From the NCBI GenBank assembly GCA_032622095.1, contig CP136061.1, positions 25,610,991 through 25,674,990 of the forward strand: 64,000 nucleotides of DNA, read 5' to 3'. Under the pieces are notes generated by a model, which made no database searches, was not told the DNA's origin, and saw only the letters and a program-made list of their open reading frames with translations. Both the position numbers and the translations under genes were made by a program. The DNA is from Siphonodentalium dalli. Lineage: Eukaryota; Mollusca; Scaphopoda; Gadilida; Siphonodentaliidae. Below, in pieces: positions 11,812 through 23,800 of the stretch. The stretch's first letter is position 1; the number at the start of each line of letters is the position of its first letter.

Positions 11812-13208
11812 GCCATTACGATACGATACGATTTATTTGCATAAACACCAACAAAGGCAGTATGCTAACAATACAATTCATAATAAAACAATAAACAATT
11901 TATAAACAATTACATGTGAACATGGCATGTATAGCTATAATTATGTATTTTATTGTGTGGTGGCAAGCATAATATTCATTCAGAGCACTTATCAAAGAAG
12001 CGCCAGACTACGTTGCTGATTTTGCTGCTTATTTCAGGGTTATCATTACAAGATTAAATTTCTGATCGTTTGACATACTTTTAAAATAGCTGTGATATCT
12101 ACCAACAATTTGGAAAAGTTCATCCCTGAGATCACAATAGTGTGGACACTCCATAATGAAATGATACTCATTTTCTATATCAGAACCTGTCCTGCATTTA
12201 AGGCACAGTCTCTTCCCCTCCTTAATTATAGGCTGATGATGTCTACCTTTTTCAATAGCGAGTTTGTGATCACTAACAAGGAGTTTTGTAAAACTGATCC
12301 TATCGTTTAAAGATGTTGTGTTTATTAAGTAAGTCTCTAAGACATAATCATTTTTAAACAATCTATATGTTCTGAGTTTATTTTTATGGCCATCTCGTTT
12401 AGAGTCATCAAATATAGATCTCTTGAATTCGTTCACATGTTCTTCCTGGAGCTTACACTTGAGATTTCTAATGGTACTATATGTTTGGTTATTTAATGGA
12501 ACCTGTATATTTTTACAGCCAAATGCGTTTATCGTCCTGAATAAAGAGTTGCATTTGGCTTTCCTCATCATATGTTCAGAGACGGCTGATGCCATTAGTT
12601 TGTTTTTAGACACATTTGATAATTTTGCACCATAGTTAGCCATTCTGCATAATATTTCGACGGAACATGGATATCTACCGAGCTCTGCTCTGACTGCATG
12701 ATTTGGAGCGTACTTACCTACTCCCAACATATGCCTACACTAAGAGGTGTGTAACTTTTCGCAACTCAAACTATACTGGTTACTTCGTGACGTGCCACAT
12801 CCCCATACTTCAGATCCGTATTATATGATTGGTTTGATCAATCTGTCAAATAATTTCAACAAGATATTCACTGAAGGAAATGCTGTTGCCCTGAATGCAT
12901 TCAAAAGTGAGTACACAGCTTTCTTACCTTTTTGAAAAAGAGCCTCTTGTGCTTTGGAAAACTTCCCAGCATCTGAAAATTTTATTCCCAGATATGTATA
13001 ATCTTTAACGTTCTCAATTTGACTACTATTTATATTGAATACTGGAGAGTTAGTGAGATACTTAGATCCGAAAACAACACATTTAGTTTTCTCCACGTTA
13101 AGTCTTAATTTGTTCTGATAAGTATATTCCTCAAGCTTTTCAAGACATCTCTGTAAGCCCACCTGGCTTTCCGACACCAGAGCCAAATCGTCAGCAAAGA
13201 GCGAATGG
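11812..13208 (-). pseudogene. 5'-truncated non-LTR retrotransposon (LINE) copy, reverse transcriptase 3' part
   Basis: The minus strand begins at the FADD catalytic motif (FADDLALVSES), runs through the thumb region (NKLRLNVEKTKCVVFGSK, then YLGIKF), and after a stop and frame changes near 12735-12830 continues in the 233-residue frame 12730-12029. That frame ends in a CX2C...HX4C knuckle (CLKCRTGSDIENEYHFIMEC). The 3' end carries a gatac repeat tail at about 11812-11832. Truncation exactly at the active site is typical of incomplete target-primed reverse transcription. Clade not resolved. The same 3' end lies in block B at 36795-37218. Confidence 0.85.
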
Positions 13209-15439
13209 TTTAATTAGTAATTTGGAAGAGTGATGGCTTCACAATTGTTATGATTAGAAACTGACGGTGCTATTATTTCTGATTGCCGGTTGCACTTTGT
13301 ACAAGAAAACGCGTTGCCCGGGTCTCCCCTACGGTAAGCTATCCATTGATAACTAATTTATCAGGCGTTTTCTAACAGCGTAACACATTAAGTAGGCCTA
13401 GTTAGCCCAGTATTCTCAATGTTTCGACTATTTTGTCGCATAAAATCTATCAAAATACGATGAGCAATTGAAAATATTGTTTTTAACATTTTGGAAGGAG
13501 TACAATCATGTGCCTGATTATCCCGATATATGTTTAAAATAACGCGCAAAAACTATGAAAAAATAAGGTTAATATGAACATACGCTAAATTAATTAACGA
13601 ATCAAAGCTAAACCACTTACATGAGGGTATATATGGTGTTTAAAACAATTCTTATAATTTATAATTTTATAGATTCCCCAGGGGGAGGGGGGGGGCGATT
13701 TTTTTTTACGAGACATCAGGTGGGGGGGGGGGGGGGTGGGTGGGTACCCGAGGCCGGAAATAGTTTTTGACCACCTTTTTGGCATTTTGTTTTCATTGAC
13801 ATATTTTCAACTGTTTTAAACATATTTGTTTATTTGTTGTGGCCTTGTTGCAATATGAGAAGCACTAATACATTCAATATTGTTATAATTACCCCCATAA
13901 GTTGATATCAAATGGAAAAATAATGAATATAGTGGGGGTGGGTCCCAATATTTTCATTGATTTTTTTGGTGCGCAATTTTTTTTTATTGTGTCTGTTTCA
14001 GCTTGCTTGGCAGTTTTTATATTGAAAATTGTCTAGTTCACGGTGTAGATCAATAAAAAAAAATACCTCAGATAGCTCTAGGGTAGGGTGAACTTAATGC
14101 AGTCTGACAATATCAGCTAACAACTCATGACAGAATATTACAATAATTCTATTACTTTACTCATACAGTTAGTTGATGCATGAGTGTAATGTATAAACTA
14201 AATATTTATATCAGTGTTTGTATACTAAATTGATTTTTAAATATACTTTTGTCAAATAATTATTTGAATTGTCAAATTATTTGTTTCAGTGTTGTTGACA
14301 ACCATCAATAAGTAAATAAGTAGACATGAAATAAAGTTTTAATAACATTTATTGAAAGAAACAATAATACAACCTTCCTTGGATAGTCTTCTGAAAAGTA
14401 TAAAAATATTATTTAAATAGATGTGAAGAGGGGCCAGGACACATTACAGTTTTGTTCACTTGTAATTATTATATCCCATAATTACCTGCATATACTAGTA
14501 TGTAAATGACACTTAATGTCTAATTCAGGCTAATTTGAAAATTATCAAAGAAGAAAAATTTATTTACTTAATTATTGTATATTTATAAGATGATTTGCAT
14601 GCAAGAAGGTCTAGTTTGAAGGCACACATAAAGGTCATGTACAGAATGTGTGTGAATTTCTTATTGCACATGAACTCCATCCAGTACATGACCGAAGTTC
14701 AGCTCTGATTGTTCAAATGAATCTCAGTAATATCTGTGTATATGGATTTGGCACTAAATTGACCATCAACGTTCAAACTCAAAGGGTTAAGCATTATTTT
14801 AGGCCTAGTTCTAAGTCGTAATGCGAGGTCGGGTCGGTGGTCATGCAGGCATACATAAAAGTTAATTCGTACACTGGTTCATATGCAAATTTTCCTTTTT
14901 GGTATTACTATAGGCTCTAGGCCTACTAGTTGATGCTGGTTGATGTCTGAAAAAAGATAAATTTAAGTTTGTGTAATTTTTTATTCTACTGCAGGCCCTA
15001 ACACTGGCCCTAGTTATTTTTTGTTGTCATTCCAGGGGATTCAACATATTTTTCATCTACTCACCAGCTGTACTCACACAGATGAATAGGCTGGGTTATA
15101 AATTTACCAATATAATCACATAATATTCTACCTTTGTTGATTGCTTAGAGTTCAATTTTGCACATGTTTGTTAACAGGAAGTAACATTTAATTTGGTCTT
15201 TCAAAGAAGGGACCAATATAGAGCGGTTGGTCGTTTTTACAGAGTGGACCAACATAAAGCTTTGATGTTTTGGGGTGGGTGTCTAAAATTTTATGAAAAA
15301 AAAAATGCAAGAAAGGGTGGGTGGGTGTAAAAAATGGAAATGTAAAAAAAAGACCCCCACGTCTCGCAACTTTTTTACGCCCCCCCCCCCCTGGATTCCG
15401 ACCAAATAAGATTTACATAAGACTTATATCGTGGGATAA

Positions 15440-15470
<31 letters not shown>

Positions 15471-16430
15471 TCCTTTATATATACGGTTCGTCAACAGAAT
15501 GGACCCTAATCATAATTTCGTTAAATAAATTATGCCAACCGTATATCGGGTATCTGATAAATCCAAGACGTAAACAAACGGGTTCACCACCTCATGTGAT
15601 TAGCCCCCAAATAACACTACTAACATCAAAGTACTCAAACGTGAACATAGTTCTACGTTGTCGAGAGTGGAACTGAACTAACCATCTTGTTTAATTGGCG
15701 CGGTGGGAGCTCTCCACTGGCACTTGAGATACTCAGGCTAGACGGAGAAGCATTCTATTTCATAATGTCCATTTCATTCATATATAAGATGTCATCAAGT
15801 CGATTTCAATAAAAGTCGACGAACAACGTCGTCCTGTAACTTTCCCATTTACCGAATTCGCGTGGACTTGAATATATATCCTCTGCTATGTTCATAATTA
15901 TGTGCTTTAATTCTATTCAAGAAAATAGTAGGATATATATGGATTATCAGATGCACATATTTACAGACATATGATAACACTTAATTACATGTTAAATATT
16001 ATGTTATTTCCTTTCGCACATCAGTCTCTTCTACAGTACCATGCATTATCATCTTCTGTGCATCATAGTTGGGAAATAAAGCTTAGCCGTACACGTAGAT
16101 CGTGATGTGGCTGTCACGATGAGGCATCTTGCACCGGTGCAAAAATAAGGATTAACCAAGTCTGGCTATAGCATCAAGTCTAGGGCTATATAATAGAAAT
16201 ATGGGTCAAGTTGTTTTAGTTCATATCAATTAACCAAATATGTGGGGAATAACTCATTTGTGGTGAAAACTAAAACATCTTAGATACGTTATTCAACTGA
16301 TAAGTATCCAAAACGTTCCACCTCTGACCGAGAGGGTCCGATAATTTAATCCAGAAGCGTGAGTAGACGATGTATATATAAATAGGAGAATGTTGTTAAG
16401 ATAGTCGTGGCGACGATGGCTGTTTCTGAT
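13209..16430. other. Non-coding interval with microsatellites
   Basis: No gene seen. The interval holds long G- or C-runs at about 13681-13738 and 15380, a (ta)n tract at about 15446-15470, and at about 15890-16430 a stretch that is repeated in inverted orientation at about 44800-45380 (landmarks: cgtgatgtggctgtcacgatgaggcatc; ccaaaacgttcca; ctgtttctgatggtcatgag). The remainder is AT-rich and unassigned. Confidence 0.6.
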
Positions 16431-16432
16431 GG

Positions 16433-16812
16433 TCATGAGAATTTGCACATCGACTGATGTGTGTTGGCCCCTTGACTTACGACATTAATGATGTAAGCCC
16501 ACCGTTCTACTATGCGAAAACAGTATTTACCGCACACATCAAATTGACACGGGCAATCTCTCGTGTGAATTTTCTTATGTGCCACCAGGCTACTCGATCG
16601 AGTAAATGATTTCTCGCACACATCACATTGATACGGGCGATCTTTCGTGTGAATCCTCTTTTGATTCGTCAGGGTACTCGATTTCGTATACGATTTCTCG
16701 CACACATCACAATTACACGGGCGATCCTCCGTGTGAATCCTCTTATGTGCCGCCAGGCTACTCGGCTGAGTAAACGATTTATCGAACACATTACATTGAT
16801 ACGGGCGATCCC
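16433..16812 (-). pseudogene. Frame-shifted tail of ZF2 (three to four more fingers)
   Basis: The reading frame one base off from ZF2 continues the array: one finger with CNVF in place of CxxC, then CDVCEKSYTKSSTLTNQKRIH (first zinc histidine replaced by Gln), then an intact CDVCEKSFTRSSSLVAHKKIH, then a relic starting QFDVCGKYCF. The shift lies in a run of six C at about 16809-16814. It could be genuine decay or a homopolymer sequencing error; the missing zinc ligands in two of the fingers argue that this part is under relaxed constraint. Confidence 0.75.
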
Positions 16813-17795
16813 CCCGAGTGAATCCTCTTATGTGCCGCCAGGCTACTCGGCTGAGTAAACGATTTCTCGCACACATCACATTGACACGGGCGATCCACAG
16901 TGTGAATTCTCTTATGGTTAATCAGGTGACATGACTGAGAAAATGATTTCTCGCACATATCACATTGATACGGGCGATCCCCCGTGTGAATCCTCTTATG
17001 TGCCGCCAGGCTACTCGGCTGAGTAAACGATTTCTCGCACACATCACATTGATACGGGCGATCTCCCGTGTGAATCCTCTTATGTGCCGCCAGGTTACTC
17101 GGGTGAGTAAATGATTTCTCGCACATATCACATTGATATGGGCGACCCCCAGTATGAATCATCTTATGTGCCGCCAGGTTACTTGGGTGAGTAAATGATT
17201 TCTCGCACACATCACATTGATACGGGCGACCCCCAGTATGAATCATCTTATGTGCCGCCAGGTTACTTGTGTGAGCAAAGGATTTCTTGCACACATCACA
17301 TTGATACGGGCGGCCCCCGGTATGACTCATCTTATGTGCCGCCAGGCTACTCGAGTGAGTAAATGATTTCTCGCACACATCACATTGATACGGGCGATCT
17401 CCCGTGTGAATCCTTTTATGTGCCGCCAGTCTATTCGGGTGAGCAAATGATTTCTCGCACACATCACATTGATACGGGCGACCCCCGGTATGAATCCTAA
17501 TATGTGCCGCCAGGCTACTCCGGTTAGTAAATGATTTATCGCACACATCGCATTTATACGGGCGATCCCCTGTGTGGATCTTCTTATGTTTCGTCAGGTG
17601 ACTCGACCGATTAAATGATTTATCGCACACATCACATTGATACGGGTGAACCGCTGTGTGTATTATCTTATGTATCGCCGGGCTTCTCGCATTGTGCAAA
17701 CTGCTTAACGAATCCATGCGTGTTTGTGACGTATTTCCCGGTATTCGATTGTCATCGCCAGACTCCACTATTGGTCGTTCCACCGCTCCATACAT
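16791..17795 (-). CDS. ZF2: 10-finger C2H2 zinc-finger protein
   Basis: Starting from the family's MYGAVERPIVESGDD start at 17795 (the frame stays open for 33 more codons upstream, but that part lies in the upstream block shared with the paralogues), the protein is about 334 residues. It has a short N-terminus without an effector domain and ten C2H2 fingers, most of type CDVCEKSFT-x-PS-x-LAAHKRIH with TGGRPYQ or TGDRPYQ linkers. Fingers 5-8 and 10 are almost identical to each other, indicating recent expansion by unequal exchange or gene conversion. It ends at SGGSPVSM after a one-base shift in a C-run; further fingers follow in another frame. A nuclear DNA-binding role is inferred; target unknown. 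Confidence 0.85.
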   Translation of the reverse strand: MYGAVERPIVESGDDNRIPGNTSQTRMDSLSSLHNARSPAIHKIIHTAVHPYQCDVCDKSFNRSSHLTKHKKIHTGDRPYKCDVCDKSFTNRSSLAAHIRIHTGGRPYQCDVCEKSFAHPNRLAAHKRIHTGDRPYQCDVCEKSFTHSSSLAAHKMSHTGGRPYQCDVCKKSFAHTSNLAAHKMIHTGGRPYQCDVCEKSFTHPSNLAAHKMIHTGGRPYQCDMCEKSFTHPSNLAAHKRIHTGDRPYQCDVCEKSFTQPSSLAAHKRIHTGDRPYQCDMCEKSFSQSCHLINHKRIHTVDRPCQCDVCEKSFTQPSSLAAHKRIHSGGSPVSM

Positions 17796-18062
17796 AATTG
17801 TAACTGTATATATATATATATGTAGTGTCACCGTACATAATCCAATGCTGGCATTAACTGGATTGAATACCGGGAACAACAAACCTTCGTGCAATGTATC
17901 GAAAAAACGATCGATACAGTTAACAAACCCTGGTATGGTAAGCCCTATACAAAATAAAACAAATTTCTATCACGAAACAGGCGTTTCAAATAGTGGTCTT
18001 AAGTAGTGGTGGGCGGAATAGAACAATGGCACAATACATAGTTCACTAAAAATTATAACGCA
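17796..18062 (-). promoter_or_regulatory. Conserved upstream block of the ZF family (ZF2 copy)
   Basis: Matches the block upstream of ZF1, with a longer (ta)n tract just before the ATG at 17807-17822. Shared landmarks include agtggtgggcggaatagaac at about 18005-18025 and gtttcgtgatagaaa. The match fades at about 18062. Confidence 0.55.
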
Positions 18063-19254
18063 CTATTTTTTTCAGGCGTTTTCTTCATTATTGAGCTGTA
18101 TCGAGGTCATGTTGCGTCTTTTCTTTATTTAGAATACGCGCTTGACATTTACCATACGATTACTCGAAGTTGTAATGATCCTTATTTGGCACGTGACGTA
18201 ATGCCCATAGGTTAGGAGAAAATATTATTTTTTAAACATCTTTGCAAATACAATTATATTATGTATACCTGTTGATTCATGTTTGTATCTCACAAAAATG
18301 CTTAATGCAATCCACGGCAGCGGTAGAGTTGAATAATTTTGATCTGATGATTACAAATCCATATCATCTCGCTCGAGTAATTTGCAATCACATATCACAC
18401 ACGAATAATCGTTGATCCTTGATTTTCACGATTTACGCATGAAATGTCTCCACGCTTCATTGCTTTTGCCAAAATCATGTTTGGTTTTTCGATCGTATGA
18501 TCACAGGGAACTTGTAGAAAGATATAAAACATATATATATATATATATATTAAATAATCAGATAGAAAGGGCAGACAACAGGTGGCACCCCTACCGATGG
18601 TAGCGTTGAGTTTCTGACTTAACACCCCGATTGTCGTCGTGTAAGCGGCATTATCGCGTATATTTCTACTTTCGACGTTGTTAAATCAACAGAATATCCA
18701 TTTAAACGTGTTTTTCAACTTTGAGGTGATATCAAATTGACCCGGCGAACGTTTAACATGCGGGAGGAAATAACCCCATCTATCAGTCCACAGTTGGTAC
18801 ACATCCAGAGCCGACTAATAAGAACCGCTTCGGAAATTCGGCTATAAACTCGGAACGAGTTGTAGATTTAATTTATTACAAGATTCAAAACCTCGATAAA
18901 ACATACCTAAATCAGCAAATGTGACGTGAAAGTAACATCTCGGCTTCTATAAGGCCTGCGATGACGTTTCACGTAAATATGCGTAAAGAAATAGTCACAT
19001 TGGCGTATTTAATGGCGAATATTTAATGAAATAATTTCCCAACTCTTCATTCATAAGAGTTTGTTGGAAAAATATTGGAAGCCATAGTATTTTTGAGACG
19101 TAGCGTACGGAATATAAACAGAGGACAAACCGAAGTCAAAGATCACCTGCCACTAGTTCTTGATATGGAACCAACGTTGCATATCACAAGTTATAGAATG
19201 GGTTTATTGAATGGAATTAGTGTGTGATCATGTCATAAAAATGGACAATGTGTG
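18063..19254. other. Non-coding; 3' half is one arm of an inverted duplication
   Basis: No gene seen. From about 18830 to 19254 the sequence is repeated in inverted orientation at about 49740-50165 (landmarks: gcctgcgatgacgtttcacg; cccaactcttcattcataagag; agtcaaagatcacctgcc). A (ta)n microsatellite lies at about 18530-18550. Confidence 0.7.
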
Positions 19255-19782
19255 TTAAAGATGGATTATCTCTTTAAATAACAAATTTTAAATAGTTGCG
19301 TGGGTATAAAATAATAGATATGAACTGAAGACCTATGTCCGGAAAAGCTTCTATCAATTAATATTGATTTTATTTCGAATATTAAATCGGGCCCATTTAT
19401 GTTACTATTTTTAGAACCGACCATTCGGATGAGACCGTATTGCGATATAGAGCACTGGGCTGTTCCTACGGCTACGCAACGAATGTCAAATGTCACAGAT
19501 TGATTGTTTGTATTGTTTTGTTCCACAGATATAAGCGATAATGAGTATAATTAACGTTTATTTGTGACAAAATTGCACAATATAATTTCTGGTCTATGAT
19601 AACAGTAACCACTATTGTTCGTTAGCTGAACAAACACACCTTTTTAGACCAGAAAATATTCGAAATAAAATTAATATTAATCGATAGAAGCATTTCCGGA
19701 CAGGAGTCTTCGATTCAAATCTAATATTTTATACCCCGGTAACTATATAATACCTGTTTACAAAGAGATAATCCACCTTTAA
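19255..19782. mobile_element. piggyBac-type MITE (copy 1)
   Basis: TTAA at 19255-19258 and 19779-19782 flank inverted ends agatggattatctcttt and aggtggattatctcttt. The terminal inverted repeats run imperfectly for about 125 bp, each arm ending near ttatttcgaatatt. The inverted duplicate at about 49737 lacks the insert (gtgtattgagcag against gtgtgttaa...ttaagcag), confirming an insertion into TTAA. No coding capacity. Near-identical to 61266-61793. Confidence 0.93.
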
Positions 19783-19984
19783 GCAGTATATATACTATAT
19801 ATTTATATACAACTAAATGCTTTCGCCTTTGATCGCTGACTTGGTGCTGGGACTAAAGCACGACACAGTCATTAGTTTAGTGTGTCACGAGAATTGCATG
19901 GTTTTAGCATATATAGAAAGAACCGAAAGGGTAGAAAGCCATGTTTAAACGGAGCTAATCAATTCCAGACCGAGATAATTATTT
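19783..19984. other. Arm of inverted duplication (partner 49545-49737)
   Basis: Non-coding sequence matching the reverse complement of 49545-49737 (landmarks: tagtttagtgtgtcacgag; catatatagaaagaaccg; agccatgtttaaacgga). Confidence 0.75.
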
Positions 19985-20895
19985 CCTACACAAATCGCAT
20001 TGATAAGAAAGATCACCTGGTGTGGATTATCTTATGTACACTAAGAGCTCTGGTCTGCGTGAAATATTTCAAGCACACATCGCACACATACGAACGTTCT
20101 CCTGTGTTCCACCAAGTGACTCGATCGTATAAATGAGTTCATGCACATACCACACATATAAGGATGATCTCCTACATATCCTTGAACAATTCCCCACACA
20201 ACTCGCATTAAAACGGTTTATCTCCGATGTAGATCCTTGTATGCGTAGTACTACAACTGAGTACATGATTTATCTCACAGTCACATATCACATTGATACG
20301 GGCCACCCCCGTGTACTTGGAATCGTGGATCCACTTATGTTTCGTCAGGTCACTCAACTGAATAACAGATTTCCCCCACATATCACATTGATACGGGCCA
20401 CCCCCGTGTATTTGGAATCGTGGATCCACTTATGTTTCGTCAGGTCACTCAACTGAATAACAGATTTCTCCCACATATCACATTGATACGGGCCACCCCC
20501 GTGTACTTGGAATCGTGGATCCACTTATGTTTCGTCAGGTCACTCAACTGAATAACAGATTTCTCCCACATATCACATTGATACGGGCCACCCCAGTGTT
20601 GGTCCTTCTATGCCTCGTCAGGCCAGCCAAATGAGTAAATTATTTATCACACACATCGTATTGATAGGGGTGATCCACCATGTAACTCCTCTTATCATTC
20701 TCCAAGATACTCGACTGAGTAAATTATTTATCGCACACATCACATTGATACGGGCGATCCCCTGCGTGGATCCTCTTATGTCCCACCAGACTACTCGGCT
20801 GAGTAAACGATTTATCGCACACATCACATTGATACGGGCGATCCCCCGTGTGGATCCTCTTACGTGTCATGAGGTAATTCAGCTGAATAAATGAT
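19985..20895 (-). pseudogene. Decayed C2H2 finger array A
   Basis: Minus-strand finger modules are recognisable but shifted between frames: a GGGPYQCDMWGKSVIQLSDLTKHK unit in which the second zinc Cys of CxxC is Trp, CAINNLLSRVS-type out-of-frame copies, and near the 20830-20895 end modules very close to those of ZF3. A 95 bp unit (finger plus 11 bp) is repeated three times at 20286-20570. No frame longer than 94 codons survives. The region is duplicated at 25717-25985 and 27180-27900. Confidence 0.85.
20286..20590. repeat. 95 bp tandem repeat made from a finger module
   Basis: The landmark tatcacattgatacgggcc recurs at 20286, 20381, 20476 and 20571, an exact 95 bp step. Each unit is one 84 bp finger module plus 11 bp (around acttggaatcgt), so each unit shifts the frame and the array cannot encode fingers. 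One more copy lies at 27181. Confidence 0.93.
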
Positions 20896-23800
20896 TCCAT
20901 GAGATAGAACTGTGAAAATGCATAAATAAATTTTTTGGCTGCACCCCAAGGGCGGCAAAGGTTTTATTGCTTAATATGATAGTAAGATATGTTCTGATCA
21001 AAATCTCACTTGTTGGCCCTTGATTTAGGTGTCCGTTTTCAAAACAAATTAGAATTAATGACCCAAAATATTTGCGATTTTGTCACATTGCTTAGGTTAG
21101 GGATGTTCATGAAAATTTCAAATTAGTCTAATCTTTTTCAATTTTGAACTTATTTTGTAGAACTCACAATGCTGGTCACAGAACCGTAAACCATTTTAAT
21201 ATTCGTCAAATATTTTTTGAGTTATGGACATTTCTGTACCAAAAAAATGGTCGTTTTTCAGATTTCGGAGCCCCCATTTTCGGCGTATTTTCAAAATAAG
21301 CTAAAAAGCAGATTTTAGGATCAATTATTTGTTAAAATACATAATAATTTTGTGTTTTTTCACTAATTAAGTGGTCAACCTGCTGGTTAGAGCACATAAA
21401 TCAAATTTTTCATCCATTTATGGTAAAGAATGAGAAAAAATATGCCGATGAAATGTGCGTTCCATAACATGGACTTAGTCAAATTTGGCTTTGTGACATG
21501 GGGTCGCGTGACGAAATGCCATTTTTGAGGTCTTGTAACTCAGTAAATTTATCTCCATACATCTTGATGTTTTCCCAACATATTTAATATGTAAGTCTAA
21601 CTATATTGTAAAGAAATTTTGGTTATTGCATGTAAAATATTTTCGTTATGGGCTATGGCTTATTGAAATCCTCTTATTTTCGAAAATGTAATTTTTTGGG
21701 CATTTTCTTGACTTGTTTTTATAAACAATAAACAGGTGAGGATTAATTGGTAAAACTAGTTGAACTTTCAGCTTAAAACATTTTTTAATTCAAATGAATC
21801 CATTTTGTCGATTATACTAAGATATGTTTATTGATTTCACCCCTTTTTGTTGTCAACGGAGCACAAATTTGGCAGTCAGTTTAGGGGTAGGCCAAATCAC
21901 ACAGTATACATATTGGAGACAAAGGGCTGAGGGTATGTGCACAAAGCAAGTGGCTATATCACCAGTGGTGATGTGGATATGTATTACCTGGAGTGACCCT
22001 ATGGTCATTGTTGTGTTATTTATGTATATCATGAATGTCTATTTGGCCATGTGTGTGTATAAAAGGTATATAGGGTGGTGACCGTATGGCCAATGGTGAG
22101 GTGAACCGTGAATGGGTATACAGGGATTGACTTATGGTCATGAACATGGTGAATATGTATACAGGGAGTGATTATATGGTTATGGGTTGTGTGTAGGATC
22201 ATACCCAGTGTTCATGTATTGTAATTCGTGGCTGAATGGTCATTTGTGGTGTGTACTGGTATAACCAAGTATGGCTATATGGTCATGGGTCAGGTGTACG
22301 TGTATACGGTGGGTGACTATATTGTCATTTGTGTGGTGATTATGTATATATGGAGTGTGGTAATGGGTGGCTATCGCTTTCCTCCATTGTACAAAAGACC
22401 ATCAAGATGGAGAACTCTGACATTACCTCTCTATTGATTAACATATCCTTGAGCCATTTTGGAAAGCGATAGACACCCAAGGTTTCACATGTACAACCCA
22501 CAAATTACATCACAGAAACACCACAAAAATGACAATATCGTCACCCACTTTATACACATACACCTGACCCATGACCATACAGTCATACATGCTTATACCG
22601 TACACACAACAAATGCCCATACAGTCACGAGTCACCATGCATGCACACCAGGCATACTCCTATATCTGACATATGACCATATCGTCACTCTCTGTATACA
22701 TATTCACTACATTCAGGATCATAAAGTCACTCCTTGTATACCTATTCACCTCACCATTGACCATACAGTCACTACCTGTATACATATTCGGCACCTCCAT
22801 AGTCATATAACCACTCGATAAATACAAATACAGCCCACCATGACCATAGATTCAATCCAGGTATACATATACACATCGCCAATGGCCATTCAGCCCTTCC
22901 AAATATACCAATACCAGCACCCACGACCACTCATACATTCCATGCATATACACCTCACACATGACAATTCAGCAACTCACTGTATACTCATTCACGCCAT
23001 CCATCATTACACAGATACTGCCTACACACCCACCAATGATAATCCATCCACGACATATATAACAATATAACCAATGTCAGAAATGGTAACGCGCTCAAGA
23101 TCATATATTATAAACCCAAGAATGTAATTGTAGAATATAAAATATATTGGTTTTGCGAATGGCCAACTCAGAATTCCGTTAAAATAACAATAACAACCAG
23201 CACCTAATTAACGAACCGGCGGCCGACTCGACCGTCTCCGACCACAACCCCCAGTGGGCTGCAAAAAATTCTTTTATTTGTAATTGACATATAGTTTATC
23301 ACAAACCAAAAATCAAAATTATTCAACGTTGATTAACGACAATAAACGAAATTGAAATTCCCCAACTACACCTTTTACCGGACTCTGCCTCCAGCTCGCA
23401 GTTTGACTGTTAATCATCCCAAAAATTCCCATTCTATAAATAAAACTAATAAAACACCCATTGATAATGTAAATGCCCACGAGAAAAGAGAATCTCGCCA
23501 CCAGTTATACACGCGGCGCGCGTAAATATTCATCCCACCCTTTACCAGAACGGCAGGCCCTATATACCCACGCGCATAGCCAATGACCATCCAGCTTACT
23601 CCATGTATATACACTTCAAACATGACCGTACAGTCATTACATGCACACATATACACCTATATATTACCCATAACCATTAAATCGCTCCCGATTTATCCAC
23701 ACACTCCATGACCATACAGACAGCACATGTCTACATATACACCCCACCTGTCATAATCCCGCCCATGATTACAGTCACTCTATGTATATACATGAACAAT

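Noticed and set aside
16922-17548. Minus frames of type MCARNHLLTRVAWRHIRGF
   Set aside because: Finger arrays read one base out of frame; periodic copies of the same shadow peptide.
22459-23070. Plus frames rich in His, Thr and Ile (120 and 76 codons)
   Set aside because: They follow the unit of the inverted 60 bp array and are a by-product of the repeat, not a protein.
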